From: Thermomucor indicae-seudaticae
Taxonomy: Eukaryota > Mucoromycota > Mucoromycetes > Mucorales > Lichtheimiaceae
NCBI GenBank assembly: GCA_000787465.1
Contig: JSYX01000032.1
Location: 1-64,000 of the forward strand
Direction of reading: 5' to 3'
DNA: 64,000 nt
Shown here: one piece after another, positions 22,343 through 35,410 of the stretch
Layout: the number at the start of each line of letters is the position of its first letter
Position numbering within the stretch: position 1 is the stretch's first letter
Position numbers and translations under genes: made by a program
The notes under the pieces: generated by a model
What the model was told of the DNA's origin: nothing
The model's input: the letters and a program-made list of their open reading frames with translations, nothing else
Databases searched by the model: none

Positions 22343-25300
22343 TTAGTGATGCGGTCGGTACAGCTATTATGTATAACACATCGTTAAGCACATATCTTAT
22401 ATCTGATTTTCCGGATAATAATCCTTACCGTGATATATCCGTCGTCTCCGCCAGCAGCCATAACCATAAGGTTAGGGTGGAAAGCGAGAGCACGCGTAAA
22501 AGCATTCCTTTGTCCCAAAAATCCGGCTGAAGGACGGATCGTGGAAAGATGTGTACCACTGATATTCCAAACTTTGATAACATGATCATCTCCAGCACTA
22601 TAAATAAATACAATGCGTTAGGTCATTCCAGACAGAACAAAAAGACGCTGCCAAACGTGTGCAATTTTACCTGGCAACTACCGGGCTATGATCATGCACA
22701 GCTAACGCCGTCATATCCGCATGTGTATGGGCTTCGATCGTGTTAAGCGAACGCGCCTCTCGAATATCCCAAATCTTGATATCCCCGCTGAATCCACCGG
22801 ACACCAGTTCCCGATTGCCGTCCTTCTGAAGATGTACGCCTGTAACCCAAGCTTTATGCTCGTCCCAGCGTCGAACCATTCTAGAAAAAAGTGGGTCTCA
22901 GTAAATCCTAATAAAGAAAGAAGCATATCACAACAATAAAAACAAATTGCGTACGCAGAGGTAGGTTTTAACCGTCGATCGTATACACCAATCATACCGT
23001 CTCCAAAACCGGCGACAAGAATGTCACCCTTAGTCTTGTCACAAGTGATGCTTGTAACACAACCCGTAGACTGGGTAACAATGTCCTAAAAAGGTGATTT
23101 CTGTCTATAGCCACGTTTCCATGACAAACTTTAAACAGCGTGCATACCATGACTGGCATCTCCTGTTGCGCGTCCCACACCTTGATGATACGTGCATCAC
23201 CTCCTGTGAATAAGAGGCCATTCCCTTGATGCCATTCGCAGACAAGCCCGCTTTGCCGTATACTACTCTTTTCCATATCCTTAAGAGCTCGCCACGCACT
23301 CACGAGCACTGCGTCTTCCTGTTCCGCTCCGTCATAATTTTTATATAACCTGACAGCGCCATCGTCTTTATGCAAGCAGAAAACATTAGATTTCTCAATA
23401 GAACAAACCTTCATATTGATAAGCAAACAAACCTGAAGCCGTTAATAAGATCGCCACGTCGTCTTCGTTTATAAACTTCATGTCAGTGATCCGACTGTTT
23501 GGTGGATTATGGTTATCAATGACACTGAGTGGAGTGGACGTTTTCCAATCCCAGACTCTACAAGGCACACGTTAGATATGAACAGATGGTTAAGTCGAAA
23601 AGGGGTGGCTGAAGCATACAAGAGATAATTGTAAGCGTCAGCTGCAACAAGGTGTGGTTCATATTGATGGAACAAAAGTTTTGTTGCTTCCGTTTCGTTA
23701 TGAATAGATGCAATTTGCTCGTCCCATCGGCTGGTCCCTGTTATTATCAGTTAGCAAACTGTCGCAACTAACCTATGTGAGTCCAATATCCCAAACTCCC
23801 GTTACCTGCCGCGCCTTTGGTAGCACGAGCTTCAAGCAAGATCTTTTCATTTCTTGTTCTGCGCCATTTGCGCTGGGTATATACAACACTTCCAGGCTCT
23901 TCTGACTCTGCTGGCTTTTTTAAGAAGTCAGTAATGAACTACAGTACTTTAGGAACACGATAAAAAAAGCTTACTCTCATTTGGGGTTCTGTAAAGTATT
24001 CACAGCTCCAGTCGTAAAAGTCGGATTTTAGTGGTAATACATTCGAGTTTTGATGTGGTGTGGTTGATTGATCTGTAACCCCTACAGAATTCCTCGGCGA
24101 TGTTACAGGTGTGCTGCCCCGTGTGCTTGCGTTACGCTGTCCGGAGAGATCACGGCTGTTGTCGAGTGTTGCTTTACCGTTTGTATGAAGCGATTCGTTG
24201 ACGGATGTTGTACTGAGTGAGGCGTTGCTAAAATTATAGATAGTACGTAAAGTTGAGGCGAAGGAAACCGAGCGAGTTAGTTTGACGGGTCTTCTTAGAG
24301 GTGTACCTGCAGCTGAAGCCGCTGCTGCACGTTCATCATGTGTGTGGAAAGACTGTGAGCGATCCATTGTATGATTCTGCTGTCTGTCAATTGCGTGCTG
24401 CTGTATTGACTCGCGGATTATCGATGATGCATATTCACTGACGGACGGCGTGTGAAGGAGCATGGAATTGACGTAATCGACTACAGTGGATGCTGCCTTG
24501 GCGACCTCTGGAGCTGGATCGACAGACAGATTCAGCAAAGCTTTCCATATCACTGCATATACCGAATCATAACTCGTAGATCCAAAATGATGTCCATCCA
24601 TTGTTGAAGAGCGCCACTCCGAGGGCCGGTTGCGACCGAACTTGCCTCCACGTTCGTCAGCAGCAGAACTATGTCGCTGTGAATAGTCTTCTTCAATCGT
24701 TTGGCTGGCGGCCATGAGAAACTTTGCAGGGCCGGTCTGATGAACAATGTATGATAAAGCAATCACGAATTCTTTCCGAACAAGGGGTGAACTGTCAGAC
24801 ATCACTACTAGTGCTGATATGACAATATTGTGCTCAATGTTTACGATCTGCTCCGTCTTGTTTGGATCGCTAAAGAAAGTACCCAGAGCATACATGGCAG
24901 ATGCGCGAACTTCTGGTGTACCGTCGTGCAACAAGTTACACAGTTTCTCGTGTGCGTTCTCAGCAATCGCCGCAGCCTTTGCCTCGCTGTTGTTCATCCA
25001 CACTTGAGCAAGACACAAGCAAACAAATTGTCGTAATAACGGGTCTGGGTCTTTGATGTGAGCCAAACACGCTGGTATCACGTTTCCTCGCAAACAGGCC
25101 TGCTGTCCGAGCTTAAAGTTCGTGCAAAAGACGGATAAAATAAATGCGCTCATCGCTCTATGTTCGGAGACGTGCGGAATGCTGAGCATGGCGTTATTAG
25201 GAGTCAAGATATTAATGAAATAGGCGTAACCGTGGTCTTTGAGAAGGTCGTTCTGGCAAGAGCGATCAACAGCCAATATACGAGCCCAGATAAACACAAG

Positions 25301-27058
25301 CACAGGCTTGAGTTCAGCAGCTGGACTCTGGAGTAGTTTGAGGACGTAAGGGAAGATGCCGACAGATAATGCTGCATTCACTGCCCATGGTCCCAAATCC
25401 AAGAATCGACTCAGTAGTATAAGAGCTCGTAAACGATGCACTTGGCTTAGTAATACTTGTAATACAATCGGTAACTGTTCTGGTATACGTGGATTATTCA
25501 CTGCGCCTTCCGACAGCCAAACCTCAAAAGCCGTCAGCTGCTCCGTGAAAAACGGATTGGGTTGGTATTGGTATGGTGGACCTCCAGCCTCGGCGGCCAG
25601 TAATGCAGGTAACTGGAATAAGCACATGTCAACCGCAAGGTCCCAAGCTTGCCACATGGGATGATCATGTGTTTCGGGTAGTTTGGGCGTAGACATTGGC
25701 GTACATTGATACGATCGCATTATGCGCTCGGCCAACAGAAAGTTTCTGAACATCGATGCCACCATCAGATCCTGCCTGAAGAGACGTTTAAACAACTCTG
25801 GCTGATCCTGCAGAACACACCAAGCGATGGTATCCGTAACGGCTGTAAATATCCAATTTAATTCTCCCAGTGGCGTCCTCCTTTCCGACGCACGTCCAGG
25901 TAATTGCAAAACCATGTCCATTGTAATGTTGCTTGTTAGCAGTGGGTTCCGCATCACGACCCAGCGAAGCGACATTTCGATAGGAGTTGTAAGACACGCT
26001 GTAAAAACGTCTGCTGGAAGATCCGGATTCATTGGCAACGTCTCGTTTGGTCCACATGCAGCAAGCTGGATACAATCTTTCCAAGGCGATGATGGTACAC
26101 CAGTTTGATGCTGCTGTGGCATCCGTAAAGCCTCTGCGTCGCGTTGTTCAGCAAATCGGTTGAAGGCGTTGACAATATTTCCGGCTGACGAGCAATCCCA
26201 CACGTAGATGACGGGTGATCCCAACCAAGACTGTAAATCGATAAGTGATACGGGAATGTATTGTGTATAGTTCCGATTAAAGACCCATATCTCTCCACTT
26301 GATGTCGGCTTGGGAACACCGTGTCCATTGTAGTGAAACAGGATCCGCTCCTCTTTTGCGTTACGTCTCATCTGACAGCATAATTTCTTTGTTTCTTCCA
26401 CAGATGGGTCAAGCGAAATTTTGAAACGTGTTCGTCCATTGATATTCTCGTACTGTGTCTGTAGGTTCTTTCCAATCGCTTCAAGTGACTTTTGGGGAAC
26501 AAGTAAGAATGGGTCAATCCAACATTCCAATTTCGCGCATGGATTCGTCTTTACGATATCCGGAGGGTCCGTGCCGATATTCAAACATATAACTAGTAGA
26601 CCTGCAGAGCACGTACTCTGTCAGTCATCCCCGTCCCCAACAAGCTCCTTGTTGTCATACCTGATACTGTCTTTATTCTTTCTCGTAATCGCTACACAGA
26701 GTGAAGGAAAACGTAAGGAGTCGGTTGAACTTGGAATAAACAATATAAAGAACGTTACCCAATCTAAAGAAAGGTTTCGTACAGCCGGGTTGGGTTTGCC
26801 GTTTGTTTCATGTCGCTTCTCTGAAAAATGTAAGTAACTCAAAAGCTCGTCTTCGTGTACTCCATGATCAAAACCGTGGCGAACAGTTGACGTATTGTGA
26901 TTTGAGGTTACAGAAAGTCTATCCTCACGTTGTCGACCGTCTTGCTCACTCTCGTTTTGTCTGTTGCAGTTTTCTCCATTAACAAGCGTGCTGCTTGTAC
27001 TTCTCGCGTCTTCATTATTAGCATCCGAAGCACCGACTTCCACCGTAGCAGTGGGCAT
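22343..27058 (-). CDS. KOG1: KOG1/Raptor, scaffold subunit of TOR complex 1
   Basis: A multi-exon gene spanning 4.7 kb and coding for roughly 1,340 residues, close to Raptor size. The first exons are 26759-27058, a 31-nt exon 26661-26691, then the main exon 23975-26601; a WD40 part follows in several short exons (23806-23914 and onward). KOG1 recruits TORC1 substrates and couples nutrient state to growth at the vacuole. The raptor N-terminal conserved domain is clear: DPPDIVKTNPCAKLECWIDP, FHYNGHGVPKPTSSGEIWVF and SPVIYVWDCSSAGNIVNAFN, a caspase-like fold. HEAT-type repeats follow, then a Ser/Thr-rich linker. The linker leads to KWRRTRNEKILLEARATKG and WD repeats (HQYEPHLVAADAYNYLL, VWDWKTSTPLSVIDNHNP, SGDIKIWDIREARS, AGDDHVIKVWNISG). 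The last exon encodes only LYRPHH. The ATG at 27058 is the first of the open frame. Confidence 0.96.
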
Positions 27059-28284
27059 CACGACCTATGCATGAGCAAATGAGGAAACCGAGCTCAATTA
27101 GCGGGTCCACAGAAAACGTTGCTTCTAATAATCGTTGCTCTAGCCTTCATGGACTGTGGAGGAGACATGCAAAACCATTCGGAGACTTACCTGCTCTTGT
27201 TATCTGTTGAAACGTCAAGTTGGGGCTTTTGAAAAGACACTTGAATAATGAGGCGGACGACGTGACTGAGTTACTGTGATTTGTCAGAATAAGCTCCAGG
27301 TCTCAAGCCTGATATCTTTGATACAGGTTCGGATCAATGCACACACAGTCAAACCTCTGGTGGACGACCATCGAGTGTCACGCGGCCACTAATGGCTCCA
27401 TGAGCGAGCAGTACAACCGCGACACTGGTCTTATGGAGGTGAATCAAATTAAGCCAGAGTTGAACTTTGAGGGCCGTCTATTCATGATCCTTTTCCTCCC
27501 TCTTCCAACTTTACTTTTAGGGTGCTCGGGATTTGACCTGGTCGCACGCTGCTTTCATCAGCGCCGCCAAGGCGAAGCTGGACACGCCAGTTTACTAATG
27601 GATATACTCATATTTATCCATAACATGTTTTATCATATCACTGAAATAAATACTTACTTATAATACTCAATACACGTCTTCAGTATGATAACTGCTTGTG
27701 ATTAACTATCTAAAGTTCATTGTTGAATAGCTGTTATTAGTACTGTATATTATCTGTGAAATATACCCTGAGCGCGACAATATGCTCCACTTAGAAATGC
27801 AAGTCGATGCCCGTTGATCGTGCCGGTTTGTAAGTCTTAAATGGTTTAGCTCGCTGCTTTGTGGCAATCAGTGTTTCCGTTTCTCAGTTAGATACACCGA
27901 AAAGTGCCATCCATAAGCGCTTTCTGCTTGTCGGGTACCCGGCCTTATCTTTTCGAGCCATCGATTCAGGAGCTTTTCTGCTTATGGTGGTTTCACCCGG
28001 AACAGCAGACGGCTGAAGCCGGTTTGTTCTGCCAAGTGAATGCGTTGATACATGGTCATATCCTCATCAGTACTTGTGTGGAAAGATATGAGCAGCTCGA
28101 CTCTATGCTGTTATGTGGCAGCAGCATCGAATACTTTGTACCTATAGTGGGTAAAGTAATTAAGGGCTTTATTGTGCATGATGTCCACACATCTACAGAG
28201 TAATTCTCATCATTTCACTACTTCTGACTATTTACAACATAGATATGTGTGTGGCATCCTGATATAGGGGAATCGTGCGTTTTG
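27059..28284. other. Intergenic between two minus-strand genes
   Basis: No supported gene. ORFs at 27337-27663 and 27904-28203 (+) lack recognisable motifs and neighbouring exon partners. The left part should carry the KOG1 promoter; the right part, the 3' end of the kinase gene. Confidence 0.4.
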
Positions 28285-30531
28285 TTAGGACGAGGGAGAT
28301 GACGGAGAAGCCCGAGCCAGCGGACTCTTAGGACTTGGATGCTCTTCAACAGCGCAGTTCGGTTTGCGACGACGACCCAACAAGGTCGCATTGTCCATGC
28401 TCAGTTCAAACACAGGCTTACTCTTGCGAGCTTTTGTTTTCGAAAGAAGCTTATTTGTAGCTTCTTGTGTAGGCGGGGGTGCAAGCTGAGGCTCTGGATT
28501 TCCCAAGCTCGAAACCTCGTTCAGGCGAGCGGTTGGTTCATTTGCGTCAACACTATTGCTGTTGACCCTTGACTCAAGCTTGCAAGCACGGCGTAATCGT
28601 TCATTCAGCATTTGTTCTTGTTCATCTTGGTCACAGTCATACTGAGCATCGATCGCGGCAGCAAAGGCTCGCCGTGAGCTCCTTTGACTGGAAGTCTGTT
28701 GTTGTCGACCCTTTTCTTCTGTGATCCGTTGCACTGCATAGGATACGTCAAACATTTCTTTCATGGCCGTAATGTCCGGCGAGAACAGATCACGCCGCCG
28801 GCTGTTTGTCATTTCCGTCGAAGAAGAATAGGGTATATTGCGTGGTGCGGATACTGCACCCACGTCTGTGATGGGGTAGCGAGCAGACGACTGCTTCACT
28901 GAGGGTATATGGACATCGGAGTCCGCAGAGACAGGATTGGTCTTGACTTCATCGTCCGTATCGCTACTTGTAGCTGTAGAGGAATCAGGAGTCGATTCAT
29001 CATCGTCTGCGTCGTCCTCGCTCACAGATGCCTTATCTTCGTCCATGGCACGCTCTTCTTTTCGCTGACTCGTCGAAGGCTTATCCGGAACAGTCCTTGT
29101 TAGCAAGGGGGTAGAGTTAAGGCTATAATTATTATTAATTACCTTTTGCTGCATCCATGGATGTGCGAAAAACTGATCAATGGTAAATCGCTCATCAGGG
29201 TTTATGCAAAGCAAGTGTGAAATTAAATCCTTGGCCGAATCGGAAATATTATCCCACCAAGGACTCAGGAAGGAATACTGTCCACGGGCCACCTTTTCCG
29301 TGAGTTCCTTCACGTTGTCGTCGTAGAAAGGTGGAAAACCACACAAGAGCGTGTACAGGACACAGCCAAGTGCCCACATGTCGACGGATTTAGAGTAGCG
29401 CTCGTCCTTGATAATCTCGGGTGCAGTATATCCGACTGTTCCGCATGGTGTCATGGTCTGCTGGTCCCATACCACCTTTGACAAACCAAAGTCGGCAATC
29501 TTCACTCTCCCGATACCGCCGCCGCCTAGACCCGGTACAAACTCTCCTTCATCTTCTTTTGGTTCATCATCGTCCATTGGTTGCTGTGGTGGTAGCGGCG
29601 ACACACGTTCCATGAAGGGGATCGGTTCAAATAAGAGGTTTTCGGGTTTGATGTCTCTGTAAAATGCATGGTTCAGCCCCGCATGAAATAGTAGGTACAC
29701 GCAGAAGTAATATACTTGCCTGTGCACAATGCCTTTTTCTTCATGCAAGTATCGGATACCTTCCGCAACTTGTGCAATGCAATGCCGCGAAAGATCTTCG
29801 CTAAAATAGGTCAGTCGGACAATACGATGAAACAGTTCCCCGCCCTCGCATAGCTCGAGTATCAGAAAATAATGCTAATGTATATTCTGTAAGTCTGAAA
29901 GCTTAACGACATAGGTAGACGCTGTAGCAATTACCTCCTTGGTCTCGACGAACCGGTACAACTTCACGATGGACGGATGGTTGATCGTTCGCATTAACTG
30001 GACTTCTTTAAGTACGCTTGCTCTCTATACAATGGAAGCTGTTAGATTCGTGTCCTATTCAGTAGTTCATCATATGCTTGCCTGTGTCTGTGAGAGTTCG
30101 AGTTTACGAACTGCTTTAACGGCAACCATCTGGTCTGTTTCCAGATCAACAGCCTTGTAGACATTAGAAAATGCACCACTACATGAGAGTGATAAAGTAA
30201 TAATGAGCTTCTTTGTCGGAATAGAGACGCAAAGGGTGACACCGAATCTAAACGATCGGCCAGTGTCACTTTACGACACATACTCTCCAAGCTTGGCAAT
30301 AAGCCTGTAACGTTCTAAACCCTGATAGCAAGGCAGACGCTGCTTTTTGTCTGGTTTATTTTCTTCGCGCACAATATTACGATCTGATACTGCGGCATAC
30401 TTGCTGGTCTCATTGCTGCTTCCTTTCTTTTGTGAAGCTGATGACGGCAAACCATTCTGCAATCGTGTACTGCCGTGGTGGTGGTGGTGGTTGCTGCTAC
30501 GTCGAAGGAGGCTTTTCAATTGGTCAAACAT
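28285..30531 (-). CDS. Srk1/Rck2-type Ser/Thr protein kinase (CAMK group)
   Basis: Several exons from ATG 30531 to the stop at 28285. The N-terminus is Ser/His-rich (RRSSNHHHHHG) and precedes the kinase domain (YRLIAKLGE at the first exon join). Kinase motifs: AVKAVRKLE, HRDIKPENLLFEPIPF (catalytic loop), DFGLSKVVWD, PCGTVGYTAPEIIKDERYSK, VDMWALGCVLYTLLCGFPPFYD. A Gly/Asp-rich insert between the catalytic loop and DFG, with EGEFVPGLGGGGIG, is typical of S. pombe Srk1 and yeast Rck1/Rck2, the kinases activated by the Sty1/Hog1 stress MAPK. The C-terminal third is acidic, Ser/Thr-rich and probably disordered. The catalytic loop is interrupted by a GC-AG intron, 29657-29719. Upstream introns were located but not all refined. 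Confidence 0.92.
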
Positions 30532-30954
30532 TCGATATCAAGACTTTTTATCGATTTCGTTTGTCGTTACAGTTTGGCAGCGAATAAAGAATTGATTAAA
30601 AGTATAATTTGGTTTCTTTTAAACAAGTCGTGTCAAGTCAGCCGAGGACGCAACAGGCTGTCAAAGGGCGAAGGCTGTATACCTTGGAATAGTGATATGT
30701 TGACGGTGGGGTATGGTATTCAGTTTAAAGAATAGTTCAAGTGGAGTGCCTTTTTATATGTACGAAGAAAAAGAAGAATGAGAGAGAAAGAAGTGTCTGA
30801 CCCCGTGCGACATCAAGGGAGAGAGGGGAGGACAGAAAGACCGCGCCCAGCGTGCAGACAGGTCGGACCAACCAATCAGGTACAGCATGCCATGTCCCTT
30901 TCCCAATGCATCACAGCACTCCACCCAACCTATGACTTCACATAATCATGGGAT
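30532..30954. other. Kinase upstream region and HIT-gene 3' flank
   Basis: No coding frame is supported. Both neighbours are on the minus strand, so the kinase promoter must lie here along with the 3' side of the downstream gene's neighbour. Purine-rich runs at 30768-30835 are the only texture. Confidence 0.4.
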
Positions 30955-31610
30955 TCATACAGGACTCAGTCCATGTCGAAGGCGTTCCAATACATCGGTA
31001 GCTTCGGCAAACCAGGGATAACCAGCGGTGTACTTCAACTTTCGGAATGCGTTTCTAAAAGGGAGTCCCAAAACGTGCATATGCAGATGATTAATGGAGT
31101 TGAACGGGGGAACATGAAACCCGAGCCTAATAATAAAGATCTGTGAGACCCAAGAAAAGGGACACGGACAACTCCCTTCATACCGCGCCTGGGTATCGTC
31201 ATCTGGCTTGAACCCTTGATCCAGAAGGAGCTGCCGTCCAAGTGCTATCATCTTTTCCACTGTACCGCACACAAAAAAGGAGAAAGCGTGTGCCGTTTTG
31301 TTCATATTACCGTTCCATAACTTTCCCCACACTTCCCCCACATCAGCTATGACTCACGTAACGGAACGTCACTAGAGTCCAGGGCTTTGACTGTCGTAAT
31401 GTGTTCACGCGGTATAATGAGCAAATGGAGTCTAGCCGCTGGTGACCGGTCATGAAACGCAATCATTTCCGCGTCCTGGATTTTCACCATCAATGGAGGC
31501 TGATCGACTGTGCGTTTCAAACTAAAACATCGTACCTCATGCACCACCCGAAACCCATTCTCAGTCGAAACGTCACAAAAAGGACATGGGCAAGAAAAAC
31601 AACAAGGCAT
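30955..31610 (-). CDS. HINT3-like histidine-triad (HIT) nucleotide-binding protein
   Basis: Four exons (31536-31610, 31358-31475, 31184-31259, 30955-31126) give 146 residues. HIT enzymes hydrolyse nucleoside phosphoramidates or acyl-adenylates. The histidine triad is in NHLHMHVLG near residue 105. CPFCDVSTENGF at the N-terminus, DAEMIAFHDRSPAARLHLLI and GFHVPPFNSINHLH match the HINT3 branch, whose members have the same PPF-xSIxHLHxHV layout and C-terminal WF motif (here GYPWFAEATDVLERL). The first intron (31476-31535) is 60 nt and stop-free in frame, so reading through would insert 20 residues between VVHE and DAEM; the family lacks these. A non-ATG codon precedes the frame upstream, so the start is ATG 31610. 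Confidence 0.92.
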
Positions 31611-34009
31611 GTCTTTCACTTATGAACCTCCTCTATGAGTTGTGACGGAATACATGGTTTTCAATAACCTAACTTGCCTTGTCAGATATTACGCGCACCG
31701 GGCAGTATTACACGAACAAGGCTCTTTTTTTAATTCCCGTGACGTTACACGGCGTCTGATGTTTTCGTTTAGCAAATGATGCGTCTATGCAGAGGTCCTT
31801 CGGAATTGACAATGATGATTTCTGTTGAACGGTGCACTGTAAATAGGGATTCCCCAAACAACAATGCATTAGAGTTACAATTAACAAATATTGCATCCTC
31901 GCGCGTCCATCATACGACTTTAGGTCATATGATACACTGCTTCCGTGGAATGGTAACATGCTTCAATTTGAGTGCGGCTAATCCCGAAATTTGATGTGTA
32001 AGCACGAAAACAATGCTCTTGCCGAAGCAACTAGTGAAGCATTGTCGGCAGAAGGCAGACAATCGAGTCACTCCCTCTGCTAAAAAACAGCATTTTTTCA
32101 TTGTTGTGCTTTCTTAAAGGAAAGGCCATCTACTGCACTCCTTAACGATAATCAGCCACCATTGTATCTCATCTATGGACTATTTCAAAAGTGTGCATCA
32201 ATGTGCACAAGGTTTTATTGTTGCTGTTATTTTATTATCCTTTGACCAATCGACATCAACGATTTGGTGGATAAACGCTACGACTCCCCTATAACAGGTC
32301 ACGTATCGATTCATTAAGAACCTACCATAGATAGCCCTATGTCACCGTAGAGCAAGTGATTGGCGTGATCAGGTATCCCCGTCTGAGTGTATGACGCTAT
32401 GTGATGAAAAATGTTTCCATCCACATTTACATGATAATAACATCCTACGCAATGTCAAAAGCATTAATTCGTGCATTAGGCACATTTCACACTCACAAAT
32501 TAATTCTGGAGCCATAGAGCCAATTGAACACTAGACTTTAAACAACATGAGACCAAGATACAATCAATGACAAATCGCAACAGACACACACAAGCAAGCA
32601 ATGTATCGGTGCTGAAAGCCAAAACATCCCATGTTCATGAGTATCATGAGAAATTGCTTTCGGGTGGCACAGGATCCTTCGGGTGCTTAGCCTTTGAATA
32701 AATGTTTGACTCATTAGTATCGTTCCGCGTCGTTCGTTCTGTCGCAAGTTCTCGGGCATACCTCCATATGCTGCACGAGCAGCTTATAGTTAGGCATTGC
32801 GGCGAAGCAACTCGGGCATTTGACCTAACAAATGTCGCTGAATGTTGGAAATCTCTGGTGTCCCGATAGCTCGTTCTTTTTGTCTATTACAGTTAACCCT
32901 GCTGCGCGAGCGCCTAGTTGTGATTTCGGCTTTGCGCGTTTGGCAGCCTCCTTTTGAGCTCTTTGCCTGATGAGGCGCTAATTAAGTTGAAGATGGACTG
33001 TTGATCCTCTGAAAATGTACGCCTTGCCTTGCTTGTTCCTTTTGGGCGCCGCGGGCCATAGTTCTTCAGTAAGGGAAAACGCAAAAAAAATGTTTCGCCT
33101 GAGAAATAACCGAAATTTCCCGCTGAGTTACTGGTTTCTCGGGACACAACCGAAATAGGTGGTATATCGTGTACTGGATTTTGAAGTAATGTTTGCGTTG
33201 CTCGAAAGGTCTCTTTTGCGTAAAAATAAACCAAAATTTGCGTCAAGCAGAAATTCAGTTACGCCGAGCATAAAGCAGGATTTACGCCAGTCCAAACCAC
33301 ATTTGAACCGAATGAAAGAAAGAGTAATTGCGCGCAACTAATATTACACATAGCTGCGACAATTTGGAACCATTCTTTGGTTTCAATCGGGTTTATTGAT
33401 GGATATTTGCTCACAGTGACGTACAACGGTAATTTTCATATAAAACGCTAGCCCTCGTTTGTTTCTGTTGGAGGATTTGCGACGAGTACGGGGATGTGGC
33501 ATGCCTTGTAGTCACCAAAAGATATTAAATGGTATAGCATCCATCGCCCGGAAAATCCCCATTCTTCTTCATTTGGATTGCTTAGTCGAGCATTTCTCGT
33601 GTTAAGGTAAGGTCTTCTTTGCGCCTTAATACATGAGGAAGTTACTCAAAATTGAGTACATTTTGTAAAGTGATTGTTTTTGCTTTGCTCTGCCAAAGAT
33701 GTCCCCGTAGCAAAAACGGGTGATGCTTACAGGGTAAGGCTTCTCTTTGCTTTTTCCTTTACTTGCAGTGGATGCTAAATGATGCACGCAAATTCCATGT
33801 CTTTGAATACGCAAATCTGATTCGTACAACACGCAATATTCTGTGTCCTGCACTGTAAATTGTCATATACATTTAGAAGCTTTATCCCTGTACGTCTACT
33901 GTTGCTACAATATAATCTACAAAAATATTAAATGCAATTTGCTGTCACTCTATGTCTTGTCTTGAAAAGAATTGTACAAGTGAAAGTAAATAATATTAGG
34001 AGTGGGCGA
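31611..34009. other. 2.4-kb gene-free stretch
   Basis: No gene is supported. A minus-strand frame at 32914-33246 contains a basic patch (GPRRPKGTSKARRTF) followed by SEDQQSIFNLI, reminiscent of leader regions of mobile-element proteins, but nothing else supports it. The rest is AT-rich with short unrelated frames. The left end should include the HIT-gene promoter. Confidence 0.4.
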
Positions 34010-35250
34010 TCACGGCAAATCGTCACTGGTATACGTTCGCAAATTCTTCCGCAGTTCTTCGTCGATAGTAATAGGCACGTCATTGTCCAACGCTTCCTTG
34101 GCGTCTTCACCAATCCAATATTTCTTTTCGCTGTATCCTACGTCGAGATCTCTCTCTTCAAGGGGTCTAGTTTTGTTCAGCACTGCTGCTACAGCGTACT
34201 TTCCAATCTCGTCGATTCGCGTATAATCAGTTATCCATCTGAACAAACGATATGGAATGTTCGTCCATCCAATGATGTTTTCGTGAGGAATATACATAAT
34301 AGGCGAGAAAGACGGAGGTAATGCAGGTTGGTCTGTGGTATGCTGACCTGTGAGACTCAGAGCGTCCGCAGCATTATCAGCCGCATTTCCAAAGGTTAAC
34401 TCGTCTTTCACTGTATGCTCTGGTTCCTGTTCCTCTAACACTTGGGCATCGTCTTTGTCCTTCAGCACATCTTGATCTTTGCCTTCTTTTACGTCCTCGG
34501 ATTTTGATTCTTCTTCGGGTAGCACCCGCAGGTCATCGTGACACCCCTTGGAGATACCGCGCAGCACTTCGCCCCACGCTCGTCGTCCAATAACTAGAAT
34601 ACCGTCGTATTTTTTCTGGGATTCTAGGCGTTTCTGAACGTCGGTCATCAGTGGTGCGAATGGGTTGCCCTGACGCTCCTTGTCGCTATTAACAGCGTTT
34701 GGCGTTCCGTTGTCTACAGGCAAAGGTTGACCAATGTCCTCCCGTTCTTTAGCAGCTGCTGCTTCACGTCTCAGCCGTAAGACTTCTTTACGGATGCTGG
34801 ATTCAACCAGACCGGGTTCATCGCCTTCTTTGACTTCATAGTCTACAGCACCAGCAACGAGTATAGGCTATCCAGCCGAATCAGAAAGGGTCGTGAACAC
34901 GGTTTGAACAGAAAAGAATCACTAACTTTGACGTATTCCCGAAACCAAGCTCGACTCTTTTCCATACTGTCGCCCGGAGGCGCCATAATATACACTGTCA
35001 CTTTACGGGGCATTTCCTAAAACATGCAACGTTTCATTGGTACTCAATCGCCAGACATTATCGTGTACATTCTTACATAGACGCCACACGGTCTGTCGGC
35101 GAGAAACGAAACTTTGCTACAGTGCGCTTTGCGAGCTTGATTGGCATAGTAATTGCTTGCATATATAGTTCCTGAAACGGCAGAAAGTACAGAGCAAAAT
35201 ACGACAGTGCCTTTGGAAGGCGCCTTTAATCCAAATGGTAGTTTCGTCAT
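34010..35250 (-). CDS. TIM54: TIM54, mitochondrial inner-membrane TIM22-complex subunit
   Basis: Three exons from ATG 35250 to the stop at 34010 give about 370 residues. Tim54 is part of the TIM22 carrier translocase, which inserts multispanning proteins into the mitochondrial inner membrane. The N-terminus has a hydrophobic anchor (VVFCSVLSAVSGTIYASNYY) followed by FLADRPCGVYEMPRKVTVYI, where the first intron joins CGVY to EMPRK. AGAVDYEVKEGDEPGLVE follows the second intron. Downstream are YDGILVIGRRAWGEVLRGISKG, an acidic Glu/Asp/Lys-rich insert, and the conserved C-terminal FRWITDYTRIDEIGKYAVAA and PLEERDLDVG. The order and motifs fit fungal Tim54. It is divergent from RPL3 with only 160 bp between start codons, so the promoter is probably shared. 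Confidence 0.92.
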
Positions 35251-35410
35251 TAACTAGATTTTGTTTGCTGTGGCCTTGACGGTAAGTTGAAAGTCTACTT
35301 GGGCGGCAATTGAAATTTTCTAATTTGGAAAAGCGATTCCCTCATTTTTATTGAAGCAGGCAAAGCCCACCTTTGATCCTCCTCTTCTCACTCATCCATC
35401 TGTTCTCGGG

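Noticed and set aside
27904..28203. 99-codon plus-strand ORF
   Set aside because: Open frame without ATG-context support, motif or splice partner.
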